NCBI GenBank assembly: GCA_016776505.1
Contig: JADHTG010000023.1
Location: 1-40,325 of the forward strand
Direction: 5' to 3'
DNA from: Bacteroidota bacterium
GTDB taxonomy: Bacteria; Bacteroidota; Bacteroidia; CAILMK01; JAAYUY01
Length of the DNA: 40,325 bases
Part shown: piece by piece, positions 17,734 to 27,300 of the stretch
Layout: each line of letters starts with the position of its first letter
Position numbering within the stretch: position 1 is the first letter of the stretch
Translations under genes and position numbers: made by a program
The notes under the pieces: generated by a model
The model's database searches: none
What the model was told of the DNA's origin: nothing
The model's input: the letters and a program-made list of their open reading frames with translations, nothing else

Positions 17734-19365
17734 TTATGCGTTTAAAACATCCTTTTTGGACAAGGCCCTGGAAATGATCAACAGGATCATGATCACACTC
17801 AAAAAAGCAGAAATGCGACCTAAATAGTCGCCCATTTTAGCATAAAAGGTAGTTTTGGATCCAATTGCAATATTTTGTTTGATCACAGCAGCTTCCCACC
17901 AGCCGGTTTTTTGAAGGATTTTACCATCAGAATTGATAAAGCATGAAATGCCGGTATTGGCTGATCGCACAATATTCTTTCTGAATTCAATGGCCCTTAG
18001 ACGGGCATATAAATAATGCTGATGATAACCGGAGGTATTGCCCCACCATCCATCATTGGTTATTACGACTATGAGGTTTGCACCCTTTTGTACAAACTGG
18101 CTCATGTAGTCTCCAAAAACAGATTCATAGCAAATAATTGGAGCTGCAGTAACAGTCTCGTTTATTTTAAAAACAGAAGGTGCTGCCTGTTTACCGAGGC
18201 TTCCCGAAGTTCCACCCAGATTAATAGCCAGTTTTTCAGTGAATTTAAACAGCCTGGGATAAGGCATCTTCTCCACTCCCGGTACTAATCTCGATTTATG
18301 GTATATTTTGTATCTGGGTGTGTGATCTAAAAGAATAGCGGAATTATATGAATCATAATAGCTGCTGTCATATGGATAAAACCTGGCTGTTTGACTTAAT
18401 TTTTCCCCAGCCTGAAAAAATTTGTATGAATCCATGCCACTGATTAGTTTTAAATGGGGATATTTCTGGAGCATTTCCCTTATCCTTGAAATATAGGAAT
18501 TGTAGTTCAGCGTTTTCTCATCGAAGGGAATAGATAAAGCCGTTTCCGGCCAAACCAATAAGATGGTATTTGAATCCATTTTTTGCTCGCTTAAATCCAT
18601 CAGAATATCCAACTGTTGGTTGAAATAACCGGCTTTGAATTTATCTGTGTAAGGATCAATATTAGGTTGAACGATGACTGCATTATAGTCTGTTTTATGT
18701 TCAGTAGATTTCGGAATCAGCAAAGAAATAACAATGGGGATGCCTATGATCGCTACAAAAAGTCCGATGCGAATCAGCAAGCGTAAACTGGCTAAAGCAG
18801 TTTTTTTGTTTTCAATGGACCTTTTTAAAAAGGAAAACACGACTATGTTGACAAGCCAAATCCAAAGTGTTCCGCCAAACACCCCTGTAAACTCATACCA
18901 CTGTACCCAGCCGGGGTGCATGGCAAAAACATTTCCCAGGTTCAACCAGGGCCAGGCCAGATCCCAATTTAAATGAAGGAATTCATAAGCCATCCAAAAA
19001 ACAACAAGAAAAAGTATTGAAATTCTATTTTTTGAAACGGCTTTGAGTTTATGATATAAAATAAAAGGAAAGCTCATTAATAAGCTGTTAATTAATATCG
19101 CCATGATGGCGCCTACCAGGGATGCATTATAGATCCAATAAGTGCTGAATAAATTCCAGACGAAAAATGCTAAAAAGGTATTGTAGAATAATACAGAAGC
19201 TCCATAGCGGGTATTTTCTTTCCAGATATACTCTTCCACAAATAAAAGAGGAACAAATGCAAAAAACAGGATGAAGCTGGTGCTAAACGGTGGCCAGGAT
19301 AACCAAAGCAGAATTCCGCTAAGAAGTGATAATAATATCAGGTATTTACGTTTAACTTTTTCCAT
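17734..19365 (-). CDS. lnt: Apolipoprotein N-acyltransferase
   Basis: This 543-residue inner-membrane enzyme adds the third acyl chain to the N-terminal cysteine of lipoproteins, using phospholipid as donor. Six or so membrane helices fill residues 8-215. A nitrilase-fold periplasmic domain (about 225-500) carries the triad E274 (VWPETALS), K357 (YHKSRLVPG) and C412 (IICYESVFG). A final membrane helix covers about 515-535. The ATG at 19365 is preferred over the TTG just before it; it overlaps the end of rsmI by 14 bp, indicating translational coupling. Several lipoproteins in this window (Omp28-like, small Ig-like, beta-lactamase-like) would be substrates. Confidence 0.95.
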   Translation of the reverse strand: MEKVKRKYLILLSLLSGILLWLSWPPFSTSFILFFAFVPLLFVEEYIWKENTRYGASVLFYNTFLAFFVWNLFSTYWIYNASLVGAIMAILINSLLMSFPFILYHKLKAVSKNRISILFLVVFWMAYEFLHLNWDLAWPWLNLGNVFAMHPGWVQWYEFTGVFGGTLWIWLVNIVVFSFLKRSIENKKTALASLRLLIRIGLFVAIIGIPIVISLLIPKSTEHKTDYNAVIVQPNIDPYTDKFKAGYFNQQLDILMDLSEQKMDSNTILLVWPETALSIPFDEKTLNYNSYISRIREMLQKYPHLKLISGMDSYKFFQAGEKLSQTARFYPYDSSYYDSYNSAILLDHTPRYKIYHKSRLVPGVEKMPYPRLFKFTEKLAINLGGTSGSLGKQAAPSVFKINETVTAAPIICYESVFGDYMSQFVQKGANLIVVITNDGWWGNTSGYHQHYLYARLRAIEFRKNIVRSANTGISCFINSDGKILQKTGWWEAAVIKQNIAIGSKTTFYAKMGDYLGRISAFLSVIMILLIISRALSKKDVLNA

Positions 19366-20026
19366 CAATCACGATTACAAATTCGCCTTTGATTCCCTTT
19401 TCTTCAAATATCTCTATTAACTCCGGAAAGGTCCCTCTTATTGTTTCCGCATAGATCTTTGTTAATTCCCTGGAAACTGAGGCTTTTCGCGTTTCACCAA
19501 ATATTTCACAAAATTGCTTTAGTGTTTTTAATAAACGATAAGGGGATTCATAAAACACCATGGTTCTCTGTTCATCTTTAATCTTACCCAAGCGTTTACT
19601 TCTTCCTTTTTGATGTGGTAAAAATCCTTCAAAAGCAAATGAGTTTGATGCAAAACCAGATTCTATCAACGCCGGAACAAATGCAGTTGCGCCAGGAAGA
19701 CACTCTATTTCCACATTTTGCTGTATGCAGTGCTTAATGATCAGGTAGGCTGGATCAGAAATACCAGGCATGCCTGCATCTGAAACCAGGGCAATCATTT
19801 TATTCGTAGTACCGAGCTCCCGGGCTAATTGCTCCGAAATTTGATGTTCGTTATGCTGATGGTAAGCTCGTTTAGAGGTGCTTATATTATAATGTTTCAA
19901 TAATTTGCTGAGCTGACGGGTATCTTCAGCCAGGATTTGATCCACTTCCTTTAATATGCGCAAAGCTCTGAGTGTGATATCTTCAAGATTGCCAATTGGC
20001 GTGGGAACGATATAAAGTTTACCCAT
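19352..20026 (-). CDS. rsmI: 16S rRNA 2'-O-methyltransferase RsmI
   Basis: This 224-residue SAM-dependent tetrapyrrole-methylase-fold enzyme methylates the ribose of C1402 in 16S rRNA, a residue in the decoding centre. The N-terminus (LYIVPTPIGNLEDITLRALR) and the AEDTRQLSKLL motif are diagnostic; VSDAGMPGISDPAYLI and PGATAFVPALIESG follow as expected. It is shorter than E. coli RsmI (about 286), lacking the C-terminal extension, as is common in Bacteroidota. It lies 5 bp after the Omp28-like gene and overlaps lnt, so it appears embedded in the envelope operon. Confidence 0.95.
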   Translation of the reverse strand: MGKLYIVPTPIGNLEDITLRALRILKEVDQILAEDTRQLSKLLKHYNISTSKRAYHQHNEHQISEQLARELGTTNKMIALVSDAGMPGISDPAYLIIKHCIQQNVEIECLPGATAFVPALIESGFASNSFAFEGFLPHQKGRSKRLGKIKDEQRTMVFYESPYRLLKTLKQFCEIFGETRKASVSRELTKIYAETIRGTFPELIEIFEEKGIKGEFVIVIDGKS

Positions 20027-20031
20027 GAGTA

Positions 20032-20904
20032 TTATTTCAAATGAATCTCCTCCACCTGAAGAACATTAAATTGGCTAGCTGAATAATGAACAAAACCTAC
20101 AACTGAACAATTGTCAGGATCCCAATGATCATCCAGCTTCACAGTGAATTCTTTGATAAAAACTCGGTTTAACTCCGGGCTGTCCATCAGTAAATTTCCA
20201 ACCGGATTGCTTATTATGTCACGCAATACATGATTATGAATATAATTGGAATCGACTGTACTGCTCGGTAAGGTTTGTGGCGAGATCAAATCACTCTCAG
20301 TCAATGCAATGGTCAGGTAATTTTTATCATTAACTGCAATTGTATAATGTACTTCAGCACGGATTACATAGGTATTGGCTTCAATTTTATGAGCTGTGCT
20401 TGTTAATTCAATATTCACAGGAGATCCAATAAGCAATTGCTGGTCGACATAACTATTCCAAACATCTATCCTTACCAATATGTTAGATTCACCAGCAAAT
20501 AGTACCCGGTCGATGCCACCAATTGGTAGCGGACCTTCATTCAGTATGCTGAAAACAATGGTTCCATCATCTGTGCGATAATCTGCATCCTGATCATGGG
20601 GGACAGTAAAGGGAATTCCTTTTGGATGAATGGCCATACCCACAATTCGTCCAGGGTTTGCTATGCTTATTTCAGTCAGCTTGGCTGCTGCATTCGGACA
20701 ATTAGGACAACGAGCACCTGTAAAGTCTTCAATCAATACTTTTTTAACCATTGGACTTACTGAAGTGGTGGAAATGAATGTGGTATCAAATAAAGAGGTA
20801 TCCACCGGATCAAAATTGATATATGGGCCCTCCTCTTCGCAAGCCGTGCAAAATAACAGGATAACGATCGAAAACGAAATTGAAATGCATAGCAGTGATT
20901 TCAT
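20032..20904 (-). CDS. Omp28-related outer membrane lipoprotein with thioredoxin-like fold
   Basis: This 290-residue lipoprotein has a signal ending at C22 (LLFCTAC). After a disordered acidic linker, residues about 52-160 match the Omp28 family: VLIEDFTGARCPNCPNAAAKL, with a C66-P-N-C69 pair in a thioredoxin-like position, then AIHPKG and GGIDR. The C-terminal half (about 165-290) is a beta-rich domain. Omp28 proteins sit on the outer membrane of Bacteroidota; adhesion and redox roles have been suggested but not settled. It starts 8 bp after the DUF6029 gene, a strong sign the two products act together. Confidence 0.88.
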   Translation of the reverse strand: MKSLLCISISFSIVILLFCTACEEEGPYINFDPVDTSLFDTTFISTTSVSPMVKKVLIEDFTGARCPNCPNAAAKLTEISIANPGRIVGMAIHPKGIPFTVPHDQDADYRTDDGTIVFSILNEGPLPIGGIDRVLFAGESNILVRIDVWNSYVDQQLLIGSPVNIELTSTAHKIEANTYVIRAEVHYTIAVNDKNYLTIALTESDLISPQTLPSSTVDSNYIHNHVLRDIISNPVGNLLMDSPELNRVFIKEFTVKLDDHWDPDNCSVVGFVHYSASQFNVLQVEEIHLK

Positions 20905-20912
20905 ATATCTTG

Positions 20913-22478
20913 CTAAAAACTTGTTGTCAAATTAAATTTTAAGCCGCTAAAAGCGGGTTCAACGCGGCAAACACCACCAGTACAAACCACCCCTTCAACT
21001 TGCTTCACATAAGCCAGTGAAAATCTGGTCTGATTTAAACTATAGGCTACAAAAAAGTTATAATAATGTTTTACATCACTCACTTTCAGCGGTTTTGTAT
21101 TGATCATATCGGCTATTGAAAAGGAATAATGTGGTGCTATATTGAACTCTATGAGTCCAAAAAAGAAATCCCCGTGATCTTGTTTTGTTCGTAAATACTG
21201 AAGTTCCCATCTAAAGGATTTCTCCCGATTAATATTGTAAACAAACTCTGAGAAAGTAGTGAATGTGGTCACTGAAGGTTCTAATTTATTCTCATAGGCT
21301 ACTTTATCATAATAAATCGTTTGCAAGCCGATAGTTGCTTTGAAATTGGTACGGAATTTATGATAATAATCCAGGTAGTATTCATGAAATAACTCCTTCC
21401 TGGAATCATCCGTGACATATGTTGCATTTATAGTTATCGTGTTTTTCCTATTGGGCGAATAAGTGATGTCTGCCTGTGTAGCAATTTCTCCCAATTCCTG
21501 GGCTGAAATGCTATATCTGGCAGGTAGTATTTTTGAATGCTGTTTACTCATGGGAGGCATGTAATTCAGGGTTCCTACCAAAAATGAAGTAAAGGGAGAT
21601 GTCCGTAGTGTAAAACCTTTAGTCTGTTTATGTTGCATGCTGATCCCTAAACCTTTAATAGAATAGATTAATGAAGTATAAAGAACATGTCCATCCTGAT
21701 TTATAAACTGATTGCCTTCCAGGTTCCGAATGGCTTCAGCAGTCTTATAAGCATATTCTATATACCAGTTGAAGTTTTTGTAAACAACGGTATTGAACAC
21801 AGTGCCAGCAAACACATTGTATTTAGGAATAAAGCGATCTTCCAGTGCGTAAGAATTTATTTCAGTTGCTAACAGATCCATTGTATGCTTATCTAAGGTA
21901 CGGTTCACCAGCCCAGCTCCAGAGTAAACACTTAAATAATCGCTTATATAAAAATCCTTTTCCAGGTTGATTCCCTTCATCACCTGATCATGCGTGCCAA
22001 ACCTGTTTTTTTGTCTTCCTGTAAAAGCTTTTATCCTGAAATCATCTTTAAAATCATATTTCAAATTCAGACCATTCACTGCATAATCCAGTCCAAGAAT
22101 ACGGTCTTCAAAAGCTCTGAAAATGATTCCACTGCCAAACTGATCATAAAAATGTCCTGCTGTAATATCTAATTTTCCGACTCTCTTATTCGCGGAATAA
22201 AATGCCAATCCCTGATCAGAATATACTTCGTTGGGGTCTAATAATGCAGAATTATTGAAAAGATCATACCTGACTGAAAAATTAAAGCCAGCTACAGAAT
22301 AATTCAGAAACATCCAGGCTTCTGCTGAAGAAAACTCACGAAGATATTGGCTGGTGGTTGCTCCAATGGACGTATCCTTTACATAAAAGTTGGAATTGAC
22401 CATTAAATCACCGGACAATTGAGAAATAGCCTGCAATGGCAATGAAATAATTAATAATCCAAATAATAGTCTTTGCAT
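20913..22478 (-). CDS. DUF6029 family outer membrane beta-barrel-like protein
   Basis: This 521-residue protein has a signal peptide of about 19 residues (ending AISQ). The rest is built of alternating amphipathic beta strands rich in aromatic residues, typical of an outer membrane barrel, and ends in Phe (LTTSF), the usual barrel-terminal residue. Conserved-looking motifs include AGHFYDQFGSGIIFRAFEDR (about 106-125) and VNGLNLKYDF. I recognise it as the DUF6029 type, of unknown function. It heads an apparent operon with the Omp28-like lipoprotein, rsmI and lnt. Cys residues are nearly absent except a C-terminal VVCTGGVCRVEP loop, which might form a surface disulfide. Confidence 0.8.
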   Translation of the reverse strand: MQRLLFGLLIISLPLQAISQLSGDLMVNSNFYVKDTSIGATTSQYLREFSSAEAWMFLNYSVAGFNFSVRYDLFNNSALLDPNEVYSDQGLAFYSANKRVGKLDITAGHFYDQFGSGIIFRAFEDRILGLDYAVNGLNLKYDFKDDFRIKAFTGRQKNRFGTHDQVMKGINLEKDFYISDYLSVYSGAGLVNRTLDKHTMDLLATEINSYALEDRFIPKYNVFAGTVFNTVVYKNFNWYIEYAYKTAEAIRNLEGNQFINQDGHVLYTSLIYSIKGLGISMQHKQTKGFTLRTSPFTSFLVGTLNYMPPMSKQHSKILPARYSISAQELGEIATQADITYSPNRKNTITINATYVTDDSRKELFHEYYLDYYHKFRTNFKATIGLQTIYYDKVAYENKLEPSVTTFTTFSEFVYNINREKSFRWELQYLRTKQDHGDFFFGLIEFNIAPHYSFSIADMINTKPLKVSDVKHYYNFFVAYSLNQTRFSLAYVKQVEGVVCTGGVCRVEPAFSGLKFNLTTSF

Positions 22479-22557
22479 AATTGGGCTTTTAAACCTAAAT
22501 AATTATTTGAACCTACTCAACGAATATAGTATCAAAAGCAAATTAGACATAAAATTT

Positions 22558-23256
22558 CTATAAAAGACCTTCATCTGCAAAGCTAAAAAATTTATCATTA
22601 GTAAAAATCAGGTGATCAAGCACGGCAATATCAAATAATTTGGCTCCGTTGCAAATTTTTGAAGTGATATCCAAATCTGCCTGGCTGGGCTTAATATTAC
22701 CTGATGGGTGATTATGGCAGAGTACAATGGCTGAAGAAAGTTCCTCAAGGGCCGTGTGAAAAACTATTTTGGGGTCCACAAGGGTTCCGGATACCCCGCC
22801 CAGGCTGATATCCACCTTTTTAATGACTTGGTTAGATCTATTGAGTAAAATAACCATAAATCTTTCCTGTTTTGCATCAGCCAGAAAAGGAAAAATAAAC
22901 TCATATGCATCCTGGCTGTTGCGGATCTTCAGTTTTGATTCTCCCTGCTCATCCTTTCTTCTTCTTCCCAGTTCAAGAGCTGCTGCTATACTTACTGCTT
23001 TGGCATTGCCAATTCCCTTAATAGCAGTTAATTGTTTAACGCTTAAAGCTCCCAGATGCTGAATTTGATTATCCACCCTGTTCAGGACAGCTTTGGCCAG
23101 ATCCAGAGCATTGAATTCCTTCGATCCGGAGCCTATTAAAATTGCCAATAACTCTGCATTCGTAAGTGATTGGGGTCCTTTATCTAGTAATTTTTCACGG
23201 GGTCGGTCTTCTGCAGACCAGGACTTAATACCTAATTTTTTACCATCATGGGCCAA
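22558..23256 (-). CDS. radC: RadC family JAMM-domain protein
   Basis: This 232-residue protein has an N-terminal helix-hairpin-helix region (about 30-100, KGIGNAKAV at 80-88) and a C-terminal JAB/MPN metalloprotease-like domain (about 108-230). The zinc motif is complete: H181-N-H183-PSG followed by D194. The start is MAHDGKKLGIKSWSAEDRPREKL, a standard RadC N-terminus. Despite the historical name, a DNA repair role is not established. It lies 18 bp downstream of rpsT on the same strand and may be co-transcribed with it. Confidence 0.94.
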   Translation of the reverse strand: MAHDGKKLGIKSWSAEDRPREKLLDKGPQSLTNAELLAILIGSGSKEFNALDLAKAVLNRVDNQIQHLGALSVKQLTAIKGIGNAKAVSIAAALELGRRRKDEQGESKLKIRNSQDAYEFIFPFLADAKQERFMVILLNRSNQVIKKVDISLGGVSGTLVDPKIVFHTALEELSSAIVLCHNHPSGNIKPSQADLDITSKICNGAKLFDIAVLDHLIFTNDKFFSFADEGLL

Positions 23257-23274
23257 AATTCAGGATTTTAAGAA

Positions 23275-23529
23275 TTAGCTTAGATGGGCTATGTATTTTG
23301 CTAAACTCGCTTTTTTATTGGCAGCATTATTTTGATGGATCACTCCTCGTTTGGCTAATTTATCAATTAATGATGAAAGTTTGTCAAATTCCTTCACCGC
23401 TTCTTCTTTTTCTTTGATGGTCTTGAATTTACGGATTGAATTACGAACAACTTTAAATTGATATCGATTTCTTAATCTGCTTATTCCGTTTTGCCTGATC
23501 CTTTTAATTGCGGACTTATGATGTGCCAT
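23275..23529 (-). CDS. rpsT: 30S ribosomal protein S20
   Basis: This 84-residue basic protein is a primary 16S rRNA binder of the 30S subunit. The sequence MAHHKSAIKRIRQNGISRLRN and the later DKLAKRGVIHQNNAANKKASLA are unmistakable, and length is normal. A minus-strand TATATTTG box at 23550-23557 gives a short leader of about 15 nt. The first of three closely spaced genes (rpsT, radC, then the DUF6029 group) on this strand. Confidence 0.97.
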   Translation of the reverse strand: MAHHKSAIKRIRQNGISRLRNRYQFKVVRNSIRKFKTIKEKEEAVKEFDKLSSLIDKLAKRGVIHQNNAANKKASLAKYIAHLS

Positions 23530-23549
23530 TCTTATTAAATTTAGAGGTG

Positions 23550-23557
23550 CAAATATA
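23550..23557 (-). promoter_or_regulatory. Putative -7 box of rpsT
   Basis: The minus strand reads TATATTTG, matching TAnnTTTG, with a TTG 16 bp further upstream (23574-23576). Position is suitable for a leader of about 15 nt. Confidence 0.5.
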
Positions 23558-23591
23558 GGGATATCTTTAACACCAAAAGAATAATGTCAAT

Positions 23592-24092
23592 TTATTTACT
23601 TACTAATTCCTTGATGTGTTTTTCGAGATTATACTCATCACCCTCAACATAGCCGTTATGGGTATACACAATGTGTTTATTTTGATCGATAATGGCAGAA
23701 AAAGGGACCGTTGGATAGTTGAAAAGTGACTTTGAATTGCTGTTTACATCAATAAAAACAGGAAACTCCCAGCCCTTCCCATTTACATAGGGTTTTACTT
23801 TTTGAGCATTACGGGAATTGTCAATTGAAATTGCGATGACTTCAATTCCAAAGTCATTTTTCCAGTCTTCATAAAGCCCGTCGATGTTTATTAGTTCCTT
23901 TTTACATGGAGCGCACCAGGTGGCCCAGAATACAATAACAGTCACCTGTCCACTGCGAACCTGGTCTTTTAAGTCGACCACCTTGCCATTTATGGTCTTC
24001 ATTTTACAGGATGTCAGTTCTTTATTGATTCTCTGTGAATAAGTTGCTGACACCAACCCTATCCCCAAAACTAGAAATAATATTTTCTTCAT
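23592..24092 (-). CDS. TlpA-like periplasmic thioredoxin
   Basis: This 166-residue protein has a signal peptide of about 19 residues (ending TYSQ) and a single thioredoxin/AhpC-TSA domain. The redox motif is WATWC60-A-P-C63, typical of TlpA/ResA-type reductases that keep periplasmic cysteines reduced, for example in cytochrome c maturation. The cis-Pro region reads YPTVPFSAII. Another cysteine (C29) lies just after the signal peptide. It is upstream of rpsT on the same strand with a 62-bp gap and has its own possible -7 box (24145-24152), so it is probably a separate unit. Confidence 0.9.
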   Translation of the reverse strand: MKKILFLVLGIGLVSATYSQRINKELTSCKMKTINGKVVDLKDQVRSGQVTVIVFWATWCAPCKKELINIDGLYEDWKNDFGIEVIAISIDNSRNAQKVKPYVNGKGWEFPVFIDVNSNSKSLFNYPTVPFSAIIDQNKHIVYTHNGYVEGDEYNLEKHIKELVSK

Positions 24093-24144
24093 GCGATGCT
24101 TATTGTGTTATTATAGTCTTAGTAATCTACTGATCAATCAACTT

Positions 24145-24152
24145 CAAATATA
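24145..24152 (-). promoter_or_regulatory. Putative -7 box of the TlpA-like gene
   Basis: The minus strand reads TATATTTG, the same octamer as upstream of rpsT, 53 bp before the ATG. Confidence 0.4.
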
Positions 24153-24298
24153 GTGAACCTTGTCAATCATGAAAGCTTACTATACATTACATTCACAAAA
24201 ATGATGCAAATTCAGTCTGCCTATCTTTATCACTTCATTTATCGATTGCCGGATTTTATATAGTTCAGGTGGAGTGTTTTTAAAAATATCACAAATAC

Positions 24299-24327
24299 TT
24301 GTTAAACCTACTCTTTTCGTAACTTTG
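24299..24327 (+). promoter_or_regulatory. Putative promoter of the M4 metallopeptidase gene
   Basis: TTG at 24299-24301 and TAACTTTG at 24320-24327 are separated by 18 bp, close to the Bacteroidota -33/-7 arrangement. The predicted start near 24332 leaves about a 40-nt leader before the ATG at 24371. Confidence 0.55.
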
Positions 24328-24370
24328 ACATGACATCCCAGTTTAATTATTTGATTAAATATATACTCAA

Positions 24371-27300
24371 ATGAATTTTATTATTAAGCCGATTGCTCTA
24401 TTATGTGCTTGTTTAATTTTCTCAACCGCTTCATCTCAAAAGCTGTCAGATGTGGAGGCTAAAGACTTTAAAAAATGTATTTACAATGAGGAAAACAAAT
24501 CTTACAAATATGTTGAATTGAAGAGCGATGACATCGTGAATGAGCAGTCACACCTGGAGTGGCTTAAAATGATACATACATGTGGAAGTAGTGATGATTT
24601 TGCCTTATATGAAATACAAAATGATGAATTGGGGCTCACTCATTACAGGTATAAGCAAACATATAGTGGACTGCCTGTTGAATTTTCCAGATATTATGTG
24701 CATGTAAGTAACCAGCAGGTGCATAGCGCTAATGGTGATTTTTATCCCAATATTGACCTGTCCACGAATCCACAGATCAGCAAATTAATCGCTTTCCAAA
24801 AAGCCCTGGAACAGGTTGATGCAGATCAATATGCATTTAATCCGCAGGAAGAAATGGAGATGTTTAAAGGAGAATTAGTCGTACTCCCGCTGTATAACTC
24901 CTTCAAATTAGCTTTTAAATTTGATGTGTATGCCCTAAATCCATTAAGCAGGCAGGATGTATATATAGATGCTAGCAGTGCTGAACATTTATTGAGTATT
25001 TCACAATTGCATTTCAGTAATTCTAACGGGATTGCAGTAACCCGCTATTCGGGAACCAAAAATATCATAACCGACAGTCTCTCCCCTACATCTTTTGTAT
25101 TGTATGAAAGTGGAAGGGGAAACGGGATTGAAACTAAGGATCTGAACCAGGGACTGGATTATACCCAGGCTGTTGATTTTATGGATGCTGATAATTATTG
25201 GGATGATACAACTAATCATGACGACATAGCTGGTGATGTGCATTGGGGCATGGAATCCACATTTGACTATTTCTATAATAAGCATAACAGGTATTCCTAT
25301 GACGGGGGTGGCAGCCTGATCAGAAATTTTGTCCATGCCGGGAACTGGCTTTCACTTTCATTCTGGGATGGAATTGGATTCTATTTTGGAGACGGGGATG
25401 GTGTGATTACTAAACCTTTTGGAGCTTTAGATATTGTTGCCCACGAATTCACCCATGCGGTGATTGATTTTACAGCTTCACTCACCTATTTATATGAAGC
25501 GGGTGCATTGCAGGAATCTTTCGCAGATATTTTTGGAGTATGTGTTGATTATTACAAAAATCCCATCCTTGGAGATTTTTTAATGGGGGAGGATATTACT
25601 GTCTCAGGTCAGCCCATGAGAAATCTTGCTTCTCCTAAAACAAAGAATCAGCCAGACACTTACATGGGTCAGTATTGGAATACGAATCTGGGATATGAAT
25701 GGGTGAACTCAGGAGTTCAGAACTACTGGTTCTTCCTGATGTGTTCAGGTGATAATGGTGTAAATGACAACAACGATACCTTCAGTATAACAGGCATAGG
25801 GATTGATGATGCTTCAAAAATAGTTTATCGTAGTTTAAGCACTTATTTAAGTCCGCTTTCGGATTATGACGATGCCCGCTTTGCTTCTATTCAATCAGCA
25901 ATCGACTTATTCGGAAGCTGCTCGCCACAAGTTAAAACTGCTACACAGGCATGGTGGGCAGTAGGGGTTGGCAATCCCTATCAGAGCGATAGCCTGGAAG
26001 CTAAGTTTTCATCTACATTTCGTTTTTTGTGTAAAAACCCGGCTTATACATCTTTTATTAATAATTCAACCAATGCCAGTAATTATTTATGGGATTTTGG
26101 AGATAATACTTCCAGCAGTTTGCCTAATCCTGCTCACACTTATGCTGATACAGGCTATTTTACAGTTTCTTTAAGTGTATGGGATACATCCAGTGCTTGT
26201 GGATACAATGATACAGATATCCTCGTAAAAACAAATTATATCTATGTTAAATCCAATGCAACAGTTGATTTTGAAGCGGACCTAACTGATGTTTATGCAG
26301 GTTGTGAAACCGTCATGCTAACCGATCTGTCAGATTCTTGTGTACAGGGGTGGACCTGGGAAATCAGTCCTCCCTATTACAAAGTGGTCTCTTTGAATAA
26401 TGACTTCCCTGTCATTGAGGTCAGGTTCGACAGCGCAGGACAATACAGCGTAAAACTTATAGTTGATTTTGGATTGAGCAAAGATTCCATCCTGAAAAGC
26501 AATTTAATCACAGTTAAAAATCCAACCAGCGCTGATTTTGAGGCGGATATTCATTATCCAAGAGTTGGAATTGATACAGTCACTTTCAATGATTTGAATC
26601 CCCTTTGTGCATGGCAAAGAAATTGGACCATCACACCCTCTTCCTACACAATAGTGTATCAGAATAGTGATAAATCCTTGATCAGGGTGATTTTTGATTC
26701 CAAGGCTGATTATGATATAAAATTAAGCGTAAGCTATGGTCCGCATACAAAAAATGAAATAAAGAAATCCTATATCCATGCACTCCAGTATTGTACACCC
26801 ACTGTCAACAATATAAACCAGGATATCGGGATTAGTTATTTTGAATTAGGGGACATTTCCAACAGTTCCACTATAGGACAGATGAAATACAATGATTTTA
26901 CTCGTTACAGCACGCGAATTGCACAATACGACACCCTCGTCGTTAGTGTTAAAAGGAATACTACTCATAATGCGATGAACCGGAAAATATGGATAGACTA
27001 TAATATGGATGGTGATTTTACGGATCCCGGCGAGGAAGTGTCTTCAGAGGCTTCAGCAAGTACGGCAAACTGGAAGGACACTTTTTATGTTCCAGGAACA
27101 ACCCAGATAGGAAATACTATTTTACGCATTGGAACCAGTCTTATGAACATGAGTAACTCACCCTGCGGACCCAATAGCTATGGTGAATTTGAAGATTATC
27201 GACTTTATATCACAGAAATGATTCCACTTATAGCCAAGCTTAAATCCCAGGATTCAATACTTGTTGATCAATGCACGAATTATGTGGATAGCGGCTATAA

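Noticed and set aside
19366..19368. TTG start codon one codon before the lnt ATG
   Set aside because: The adjacent ATG gives a normal Lnt N-terminus; the TTG is only an automatic extension.
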